A DNA stretch of 64,000 nucleotides from Lumbricus terrestris (taxonomy: Eukaryota > Annelida > Clitellata > Crassiclitellata > Lumbricidae). The stretch lies in assembly GCA_949752735.1 (NCBI GenBank), contig OX457036.1:83323005-83387004 (forward strand). The letters are read 5' to 3'. Below the pieces are notes generated by a model that had not been told where the DNA came from, ran no database searches, and saw only the letters and a list, made by a program, of their open reading frames with translations. Below are positions 12,501-24,500 of the stretch, in pieces; the first letter of the stretch is position 1; the number at the start of each line of letters is the position of its first letter. A program made the translations under genes and the position numbers.

Positions 12501-15500
12501 AAATTACACCTTATAGTACAAGAGACCACATGATGTTAGAGTCAGCATCCTTCCTCTGCAAACCCTAATGATTTTCTGTAGTTGTGCTTGGTTCAAATAA
12601 GCAAGTATAATTATCAGATATTCTGGGCAGAACACCCAACTACAACGACCTAATTTAATCATAGAAGAACTTCAGTTGTGAACACAGAACAGCGGCTTCC
12701 AAAAATTAAAGCCAAATGCTGCCATGGACAACGGAATAGAATTCAGATTAGACAGAATTGCCATCAGTCTTGCAATAGGTTTTAGCACAATAGAAATTGT
12801 TAGAAGCTGTAATAATTAATAATTCAGTTCGATGTATCGTACTTCGCTGCTTCCTTTTGCAAAGAATCTCATTGTTGGCAAGGTTTTCATGCGGACATCT
12901 TCGATTTCATTAGAAGTGGCTTCCACTTCTGCGATGACTACGTCTTTGCTGTCCTTGTAGTGCTCTCCAAGGGCTTCCCACGTTGGCGCCAACTCCTTGC
13001 AGAAGCCACACCACGGGGCATCTACACAGCAAACATGCAACAAACCTTGAATGCCAACAAAAATCAGTGCAGCATCTATAGTGCTGAAAATAAACCTTCT
13101 GGCTTGAAAAATAATTTATATCCCACCTTGGAATATATAGAAACTAAGTGCATCTTAGGGTGGTCCATATGTTACATGTGCAGTGAGGTGGAGGGGAGGG
13201 ATTAGATTTAGGTGATTTGCGTACACGTGAGAATGACTGAGGAGGGTCTTGATGAAATGTGTATGTACACATTAGCCTATTTATAACTGTATTATCCTAT
13301 AGTCGTCCAATGGCATTTGATTACATTATAATTAAATTCTCTTTAGATTGTTCAGTTCAAAACATTAAACCATAACAGCTTGCAAATACGATGTTTAACT
13401 GAAACGAGCAGTAAAATAAATGTCTTGTAGATGACTAGCTAATTAATTTTTGTAAAGAGTAGAAAAGCTTATGGGAGTGGGTCTACAAAAATGTGCGAGG
13501 TGCAACCGGGAGAGGAGTATGATTTTTTGTGTATGTATTGTATGGATGGACCCTTAGGAGTTTTGAAGTAGTTTCATATACCACAACAAAGACGTGAAAA
13601 TAAAAACATCTTCAGCTTGGGGTCATCCCTCAAATCTCATTAATGAAACATAAGAAACACTACTTTCAAGGAACAAATCAAGAATTCCTGGACACACAGT
13701 GCCAGTACTCTGCATATAATCATGTAGATCACAATCGCACAAAATATAAAAATCAACTCAATAAGAAGTGCAGCTCATCCTGTGTTTGTCTTCATAATTG
13801 AAGTGAAGAAAAAAGAAAAACTTGAACAATTTAATTTAATATACATGTAACATCCACACCAGTCAACTTCTCACTGTCAACAGAAAAAAAGCATACAGCA
13901 ACTTCTGGCTACTTACAGAACTTAACAAAGACGTGCTTCGTTGGATCTCGTACAACTTGGTCAAAGTTTTTTCCAACCACAACTTTCACTGGCTTGGAAT
14001 CCCAATCTTCTGGTATGTCTTGGCTCACATAGAATGCCTAGAAATTTACATAGAATGCCTAGAAATTTAAAAATAATTTTCTTAATGATGACACCTTAGT
14101 GCAAGATAGAAATGTTCAAGAACACCTGTCAACATTCTAAACCACATTCACAGCCAATGGCAACAGCCGCAACATGTAAATCTTTATGAACTCGCACTGT
14201 AAGAATATGGGTACCTATATAACCATATAGCATCTTCATCAAAGGCTAACATTTATTGCAGCACCAAACTTCTATCTGAAGCACAACTGACAACAAGCTA
14301 CTTGGCAATCATTCCTCACTCACTACACTAAGCACACCTGACGCACATACTGTAAAGCTCTCAATCAGTGGCCACATCCTTCAACATTTTTCAATTATAG
14401 ATTTTAAGAATTTTAGCAATTGGAAATCAAAATGTTTACTTCAGTTTTAACCCACTGATGAAATTTATCATACCGGCCGTTTCTGATCCAATGCATCCTG
14501 AACGAACTGTCCAAGTTCCTCAGCTGTCCAGTCTTCCGTGTCTGGTCGGTACTTGACGGTTCCTTCAAGGTCTACGAGACGAAGGGCAGGACATTCCTCT
14601 TGCTTTATGAAGAACCAGTTGAGAATTCGTGCATAGTCAGAGTTGTCAATATCAACGTGAACGAAAATAGCCTGCGAAAATTCAAAAACATTTTTCTGAT
14701 AAATAAAAAATGCACCACATTTTCCTGCAAACAGTACACAAACATATTTACATGATTTTTTACGACTCACTTTTGTGTATAATATATGTATGTTTTATCT
14801 ATTTATATACATGTTCTATCCTAGCGCATTTGCAATGTATTTAGTTATATTACTTGTGCTTTACAGAACTTCATATATAGTAATATGTATTATCGAAGAG
14901 ATATATTATGCAAATGCTAAATAACTCAATTCTGGAAGTTTATTACTGCCAAAAATATCACGAGTTGTGGCTTGTGATGTAAGGATTATACATTTAAAAA
15001 CTGGAGCATCAATTATTTTTACTAACCAGTTATATTCTGCATAAAAACAATCTAAAAAACCTAGCAATGTAGCAGGGATTTTTCTCACAAGAGAATTATG
15101 TTCCCAAGCATACGCCTCATATGTTATCCCTAACCAAAAACATAAAAAAATTAATGAGCGAATTAAGGCCAGAAAAATTACCCCAAGACATTAAAATGTA
15201 ATATGTTACATGATTGCAGCCTCTAACTGTCCTCTGCAGGACAAATACATTACACTCAAATACATTATATCAAAATATATCACATTAAAATACATTATAT
15301 TCAAAAGCATCAAGCCTCAAAATTCCAGTTTTTACATGTCCTTTGAAGTTCTTTGCTGTTACTCGTAACGTCTGCATTCGTTCAGTGAAGCGTGCATCTT
15401 CCTTGCTGATGAAGTAGAGAACGTGCTTTCGAACGTGACTGTCCATTACGGCCGGAGCCCAACTTGCGCTGAACTCGACGACCAGTGGAACACGATAGAG

Positions 15501-18500
15501 GTCAACGAATTCTTCAATTTTATCCTTGTTAATTTCGCCATCCATGTCAATACGTCCCTCGTCAAACTGCGTCAAAGTTAATTTACAAACTACCTTTGAC
15601 TGACTTCCTAAAGATTCTGCATAAATTTATTAATGCAGAAATTAAATAAACATGGTTGGACCTCAATGAAAAAGATCTACAGAGTAAATACAGATTTCTT
15701 TGCATTCATTCATTCAAGTATTATATAGCACCTCTTCCAGGAAACTACTCAGAGGTGCTCCCAACTCCAGCACAGCCAAAAAGAACAGTTTTCAAGTGCT
15801 TATAGAATGTGTCATAGAGTGAGAAGGGGAAACAGGCACAGCTCAAGAGGGAGGCCATTGTGCGCGCTGGAGTCGGGAGCGCCTCTGAGTAGTTTTTTCT
15901 TGAAGGAGCGCTATATAAATGTCCGAATGAATGAATGAATGAATACTGCCAGGCCAACCACAGAAAAAGCATGACTTTACATGCTTCTACAGAAGGTTAT
16001 CAAAGAAGAGCTCCCAAAGTTTGAATGATCAATTTCTTTTGGGTGCAACAAAAACGTGACCACAGCAATTTCACAACAGGACATGATGGATGCTCCATAA
16101 GGTCACAAAGGTGCTATATAAATAGCCGATATGTACCCTTACACAAGACAATTATGGTAGAGAAACTTATTTTTACTGCTGCAGCAAAACTTGTGTGAAA
16201 TGATCTGCCAAGCACCACTTTAAAAAATCATAATTAGCAATTACACTAAAAACGAAGTGAATATGTTCTTAAACTCACTGTTCTGAACATCATGACTGTA
16301 TCTTTCTTGAGATTGTATTCCCTGAAAACCGGTACACTGTGTGTCATTACAAAGTGAAGGTCATCAATCTTATCTGCGACCTTTGAAAACTCCTTAGCTG
16401 CCGGAGCATCTGGATCCTGAAATCAGAGATTCTTAAACACATCAACACATTCTTCGTGAACATTATTGGAACATATTTATAGCACTTATTAGAAACTTCG
16501 CAAGTGAATAGCCGTCGGACACAAGACGCGATGTCTAAGTTCTTTAGTGCTCATGTCTTCATTTGTCAGCTGGTTTAGAATAAAGAAGTAACCATAACAA
16601 AATTAAAAACACTGTGTCAATGATCAAACCATTTGCTACTGTAGTGTGATATATGAGGTCTGCATATTCAGTGAAAGGATAACACTTGGTCAAAGAAGCA
16701 TACACATTACTTTAAGCAGACAGCTTGTACCAGTCATGGTTCATGGCACAACAATGAGCAATCAGTCACAATAACACAGACGCCAGGAGTCAAAGGAAAG
16801 ACTGCATTGTCTTAATAGTGGTCTACTGTGTAAAGTGTTTCTCACAGCAGATCTATTCAGAAGTACTCTCAGCATGACAGTCATTACTATGTAGAGACCA
16901 TAAGCAACTACGCCATGCAATCATCTCACAATTAAATCGTGGGACTATATAAATACAGAAATAATAATGTACATACACTACATGCATTAATTGCTATCAA
17001 TCCCATCCATTTAAAGAACATGAAAACTGTTGAAACCTGCCTTGAAGAATCCTGCAACGACGACGCCAAAGTTATCACGACGTATGTTGAGCTCTCCGGG
17101 AGTTGCTACGATTTCTACTGGAGAGACGGTCTTCTTCTTAAGCCAGGAGACTATTTCTTTATCAGAATGTTCCTGGATGATCTTGTAATCGATGGGCGTT
17201 CCATTTCGGAAGAACTTGACCGTGGGATAGCCATCGATCTTGTACTGCTGCACCAACTCTTTCTCCACGGTGGCATCCACCTTAGCCATCTTGATCTGCG
17301 AGTGCTGGTCATTGAGGAGCCTGGATGCACGCGAGTAGACTGGAGCCAGAATCTGGCAGTGCTTGCACCCGAGGGAATCTGTTTAGTTACAAATAATGGA
17401 TCAGATGTGATAAAGTGTTCAAACTCCTGACATTTACTGGACCTAAAGTAGATACCAGCCTCTCCCAATGGCACAATGCAGGTCATTGATAAGCCAAATA
17501 AGCATGACTACATGGCCCCTGGGTCATAATTATTAGTACATGTATGTTTTACCAACATTAATGCTTGCAGGAATAGGAACAGCAGAGGCTTAGGTAAGTG
17601 CTGAGGCTAAAAGCACTTCAACGTATATGGAAAAAGCAACTCAACAACTAGAGACATTTGCAATCTGACATCATACTTATTTATAAGCTCATTGTTTCAG
17701 TTTTAAGAACTTAGAAGGGTCATTAAATTATCTAGAGCCATTAACAATTTTAAAACCATGACAAATTGAGAAGTCTTAACATTTGGGCATTGTTGCATTG
17801 CAAAGCCATAAATCCACCTTATCACACCAATTCATCCCCATGAACAGTCTTTATGAATTGTATGAACAATTCACTACAGATCGCAATTTATGTGGGATCA
17901 GCTATATGGCTTCAGGCAGGCAAAGCTAGTGGAAAAGGGTATACCAAAAAATAATTATTCACAAGACAAACAGAGCAAAAATTACATGTCTAAAGTTCAT
18001 TCATTCATTTCAGACATTTATATAGCGACTCTTCAAGAGTATCTACTCGGAAGCGCTCCCGACCCAACCATGGCTAAAGAGAACAGTCAGAAGAAACTCA
18101 GGATATGTTACTTCCATACGGGTTCACATAATTCATAAGATCCATCAATTGTCTATTGAGAAAAATTGGTAAAAGATCCATCTGAGAATAACAAAATACA
18201 GAAGTTTGTAGCTTTATCAATAGCCTAACACAGTCCAATATGAAGGATTCAGCACAACAGTACAACATATATGCTGTTATCCCAGTCAAAACTTACTAAA
18301 CTGACCAAATTCTCTTATCATGTGCAAATAGTCAAAGTATAATTGGTAGCCTAATTGTTACTTAAAAACCACCTTTTTTCACCATCTCAATAAATTCCAG
18401 ATGGAAAAGTCAGCAACTTACACTAAAAATATATACATCATCATCATCATCAGCATTGCTCTCCTCCGTCCGGCTGCGCCAACAATGAGGCCTTTACATG

Positions 18501-21500
18501 GTGTCTCCACACTGCTCTGTCCTTGATGATATCCATGGAATTCCTCATATCCATGCACCTGTCCTATACACGGTATATGGAAAAGATCCCTTCTGACATT
18601 TTTTTTCAGAACACATATGACTCTGAAAAGAAATACTTGATTATATGCCATACGCCTCACTTCAGCATTTCACAGCATGCACCAAGCAGCAGATAGTCTT
18701 GTCTCTTTGTTATTTAAATCTAATCTCATAAATAAAACTGAAAATTTCTTGACTTTGCGGCTTGCTTGCACCTTATCAGTCTTAATTTAAATATCTATGT
18801 CCATGCTGATTACCATCACTTGCTTGCAATACCAATATGGTATCTTGCAAAGCAATCCACTCTGCACAATGGTAGACAGCAGACTTGACATTGAAATTTT
18901 GTCATTACTGGGCATCCCTTTAAAGTCTTTCTTTTCTCCTTCGCGCACTGAACACAAGAGCGACACCGGCCGTTCATTTTCATCAGAACGTGGCTCTCCT
19001 CACTTCCTGAGATCATCGGCACACCAGACAATGATGGAAATCTTTGGCTACTCATTCTTGAATAGCATCCCCTCAGCTGTTGAGTTAACTCCTTTCGGAA
19101 GTCCAAAAGCTTCAAACGGTTCTTCTTTGCTTGCGTTGATTGAACATCTTTGAGATGAACCTTTTTCCATAACAGAAAGGCGTTAACAGTGGCCATATTA
19201 ATGCCCCACCAAAATAAATACAGCCACCACTTGTTCCCATGCGGTCTACACATCGCATGCTGAGAAGCCCTCTTGCACATTTGCTTAACTACATTGAGGC
19301 TCGACTTATATGCTGAAGCCACTGCTGCGTCAGAGGTATGGCCAAACTTTCCTACTTCCTGTCCAGTCGAAAGGAAGGCAATCTGACGTTTCTGAAAGAC
19401 CAACGAAAGAAGAACTTCCCTGTTCTGATATTCCACCAACTGCCCATTCTGTTTCAACTTTGTCTTCTTTGCTTCACTGGGTATGCCGTGTCGGTGCAGA
19501 AAAGTCCGAGCACAGGAGTACGTTCCACGACTCAACAAGTACTTACATAGCTGGTAAGAACTAAGGTGCTGCTCAAAGCAGATGTGGCGACCGACATCCA
19601 GATAGCCCTCCATTAGTCTAGTCACAACATCGTAGCCAACGTCAAATTCAGTTCTTATGGCCTCCTGCTCCGAGTTAGCACTCTTACCAGTGTATACTTC
19701 AAACTTCTGCAGATAACCAGTCTCTGTATCAAAAAGACCCCAGACTCTGAAACCACATGTAGCACGTTTCGCAGGACAGCATCTTTTCAACTTGGATTGT
19801 TCCTGGTAGCCCATCACCATCTCATAAATGGCTAGGTTCTTGCCTGGTCTAAAATGATCTGAGAACTTTTTGTTTAGCCAATCAACCAGTGGGCGAATTT
19901 TATACAGAGGATCAAAGTTTGGGTCTTTTCTGCTTCTAGTCATAAATTCATCTGCTAAATAAAGGCAACTACTGAGCTCTTTAAAACGTTCCCTCCTCAT
20001 AGTACTTGAAATCCATGCATCATTAGTCAAGAGATTGGTTGACCAATAATCTGCTGTGCGTGACTGGTACTTGATGCCCATGGCCATATTGACGCTGACA
20101 AAAGCTCTCATTTCAGCCGAGGACGTCGGATGCCACGGCTCTTTATAGGGGCGACCTGCACATGCAGCTGCAACCCTCACTTGCTGTGCCTTTAAATTCG
20201 TCTGCGAGGCTAGCAAGTCAAAAAAACTCTCATCTATAAATAATTTAAAAAACTCCAACTGTGGGGCATCGGGACCTGGGACTTTAAAAGCGCCTGTAAT
20301 ATCTTCTGAAAATTGAGAAACCGGTTTAGTAGCAACTTCAGTAGTCCAATCTGGCTGATCTTCTGAATTGTCTTGCTCTGAAAAAGAAGTATCCGATCCA
20401 CTGAATTCTGCCTTGGATCTAACATAGGAAGTCACCGCACTACGAAGACCAACATCAAAATCTACATCGACATCGGATTCTTCGTCCGACATAGGAACAC
20501 AAAAGTCGTCTTCGTCAGTCAGTTCTTCATCTGAAGACTCATTTGCGTCGCTGGATTCATCGGCATCAGCGCAAGAGTATTCGTCCAACGATTTAGGATC
20601 ATCTTTCTCGCTTTTACTTAAATTTTCAACTTTCGCCGCCATTTCTATTTACTTCGTATCGGGGACAGTGTTACCACTGAGGTTTCTAAAATAAACCCAG
20701 ATTTCCTTCCGGAAAAAACCCAGAAAAACCCAGACTATTCATATAAGCTATTTTAGACCCCCTTTGCTGAAATCAAGTTGGTTTTTCACTTGTTCGCATG
20801 AGGATTAACTAAATGTTCGTCAAAAGAGTCGAATAAAATGCAATTACAACCTTAAAATATCAATTGTCAAAGTTGTCAGAGACTCGGGATCCATACTGAC
20901 AATAAGCTTAATCGATAAATTCATGTGCGCATGCGCAACGGGACTGAGCGGGTGGAGTCTACCAGAATCATAAGCACATAACACATGTGGCTTAAGTTTA
21001 CAAAGTTTTAAAGTTGTCCGAGGTTTCCAGCCAAATTTTCTTAATACACCAACAATCCAACGTTTTAATCACCTACATGTAGAACATTAATACTCTGCAA
21101 CAACTTTGGGTATTTTACCACTAGAGGATTAACCTAACCTACAGTGTATAACTGTATATGCATGTTATAGATGTAATACGGCTTTACAAGGAAAGAGACG
21201 AGTCACCTGACCTATTTGAAATGTCAAATTGGTCTATTTCTGTGCAGAAATATTCTTCAGGTTATAAATTATTTGTGAATTCACAACATGAGATCTTGAT
21301 TTTGTGGAGCTTAAAATTAAAATTAGTGGAAAAAATTTATGTGTCACAACCATTTTGCATTGAATTTCACAGAATAATCATGTGTTGTAAGTACAAAATA
21401 TCAACTCACCAAAATAAACCCAGATCTTGCCCAAAAAAAACCAGAAACCCAGACGAAGGCCAAAAAACCCAGATCTAGTGGAAAAAACCCAGCTGTGGCA

Positions 21501-24500
21501 TCACTGATCGGGGAACTTCCGCCAAAACCAACGATTTATAAAAAAAATATTGACTGGGAAGTGGAAGTGCGAATGAGGGCGCGTAATAAAGGTGCACAGG
21601 CTTCTCCTCGGGCAAAACGATGCGAACGGCTAATGCCAAGTAGGCTTAATTAAGTTGTCAGCATTGCTGCATGCATATGGCATAATCATGAGACCCTTCT
21701 ATAACCCGTCCCCATACGATGTTTCTGAGGTTGATGTTGAGTAACCAATAAAAACAAAAATTTCATAACACGGATGCTTTATTAAAATGTTTATTAGGCT
21801 TTATTCGCTGCTCCTTTGTGCTTGTTAGCCTAACTGTCGCGTTATGTCGACTGGTTATTCTGTCAATTAAACGAATATTAGGCTACTAGAAAGTTATCTG
21901 GCTTAGACTTGCGCTGTGTGTTTACCATTTTGGAAGCATAACCTTGACCCGCTGCGCACGCGCACACGACATATCGATCCAGGTTACTTAAGCTAGGCTA
22001 CAAGAAGATTTCGTCCTCTGACAGCATATATGAATATTATGTACGTCTCTTATGAAGTTTCTTACCGCCGTTTCCCTGCCCTCTGGGCCCGGGCCACCAA
22101 CTCAACTTTCAATGCGGCCAAGAATGATTCTAGCTTGCCCAGGTCGTAGGTAGCCGTTGAGGCGTTGACGCACTTTGCTGCTAGTCTCCTCCGAGCGTAC
22201 CTAATCACCATTGACCTAAAGCCTCCTGATTTTTGAAGAGAGGGCAATTAGAATGCCTTCGAACACACGCTCGATCGTGCATTTCTTTTGGCCAACCTCC
22301 TCTTAAGCGTTCGTTGATTAAGCCTGTAAAAGCCTGCGGGAACGTTCTCTGACGATTTCTAACTATATATATATATATATATCAAGTCGAACAGGGGTCT
22401 CAGCTCGTACGTCACCCCGCCCCAGTGGTTAAAGTGGTTTGGGTGAGCATTGGAGACGCCAAATGTTTGAGCGGTTGAGCCGTTCCCACGCGTTCCTACT
22501 TCCCACCCACTTTACACCTCATTCAGGCCTCTCAAAACAAGCAATGCGACCTTGACCCAATCCCAACCTCTTTGCTTAAAGACTGTGTAGTCCTTCTTGC
22601 TCCCACGATAACCAATTGAAGCTCATAAATCTGTCACTCTCAACCGGTACCTTCCGTATACGCTTTTCAAAGACTCAGTTGTTAAACCACTTCTCAAAAA
22701 ACCATCTCTGGACAAAGAACTCCTATCCAACTACCGTCCAATCTCAAATCTGTCATTCTTATCCAAACTCTCCGAACGGATTGTCCTCTCTCGTCTCAAC
22801 AGTTACCTCATCTCCAACAATCTTCTAAACCCAAACCAGTCTGCCTACACTAAGCATCACTCTACCGAAACACTCCTGGCCTCGCTCTACAACAAACTTG
22901 TGATGGCGATAGGCCGTCAACAAGTCTCTTGTCTGTGCCTCTTAGACATCTCTGCAGCCTTTGACACAATAGACCATGCTATTCTTCTCAATCGCCTCTC
23001 CTCTGTCTTTGGAATCTCTGGCACTGCCCTCTCATGGATCAAATCATACCTTTCCTCACGCTCTTTCATCGTTAGCGCTTCTGGTCACTCATCTAATCAA
23101 CAAATCCTCACCTGTGGTGTCCCTCAAGGTTCAGTCCTTGGTCCTCTCCTGTTCATTCTCTATACCTCCCCACTCAGCAAACTCATTTCGTCATCCTCTG
23201 CTGATCATCACCTCTATGCCGACGACACTCAACTATTCATATCTTTCTCCCCTCGCTCCTTCTCAGACGCACTAAATCAGCTACATAACACAATAACTCA
23301 GATTTCAGCCTGGATGACCGCTAATCTGCTCTGCCTCAACCCCTCAAAAACAGAATTTCTCATCATTGGCCTACGCGAGCAATTAAACAAACTAGACTAT
23401 CCTTCTGACTTTTCTCAAACAGACCCAACTCTTCCTACGCCATACTCTTCTCCTGTCCGCAATCTCGGGGTCATTTTTGACAAAAACCTTACTTTTTCTG
23501 ACCATATCACCCAGTTATCCCGCACCTTAGTGTGGTTCACAGATACATGGTAAAAAATAAAGTTCATGCTAAAAACCAAGACACCCTCCCCGTTTGTTAG
23601 ACCTATCAATAGTATTATTGAGACAAAATTTCAGCTTCCTATTCCAACTGGAAGGCGGTGCTCAATGACTGTGTTACTTTGCATGGGCCAATGCATAGAC
23701 GTTAATGTAGAAATACATGCGTCGAGCATATATTCCCATACAATTGAGTTTTATTTTGAAATAAATCAAACATTACTGTAACATGACAATTTGTGTGATA
23801 CTTAAAGAGTTGGTCAGCTTGAAATCAAAAATTTCAGTAGGTTTTAAATATGGAAAGTGTCAAAAAATGTCAAAAAACATAATTAAATCCACAAATGTCT
23901 ATAATTGTTCTCATTTTATGACTCCAACACCCGATGCACTCAAGAAGGCTTTGCAGTTTGCAAGCACGGTGTCAACGGCAGATTTCTTGATTGATTGAGT
24001 GAGGACAACTTTCCTATTTGCCTTGACCACTTGCAGAAAGCACAGCTTTTTTCTTCATCAGCGATGAGTCAGTTGAATTCCTCGAACAACTTCACAACTT
24101 CACCATGTTGTTGACCACTCTTAATTGCTGACTTCAGTCTCTGCCCTGCTGATAATCCTCATTCTCAATCTATTGCTCTGGTGTAAGTGCAAAAAGAGAA
24201 TCACCAAACTTCAGGTGTGGCAGTAGTGTCAGTGTTCCCTGGGTTACAAAGTCGCTCAGGCAATCCCTCTCCTTCAGCTCCACATCACTACCCCTCAACA
24301 TCCTTTCACCCAGGATTTACAGTCATTCCGTAAAATATCTTCACCTATCTGTAGCAGGCAGTTGGCAACATAAGTGTCAGACTTTAAACCTCATCTGAAA
24401 GGTACAATGTACTAGTGATTTTATAGGACATTCATGGCTTCAACGCCGATCTTCTATAGATAGAAGTTGCCTGAATCATATTTCCTAGATGAATCAAAAT

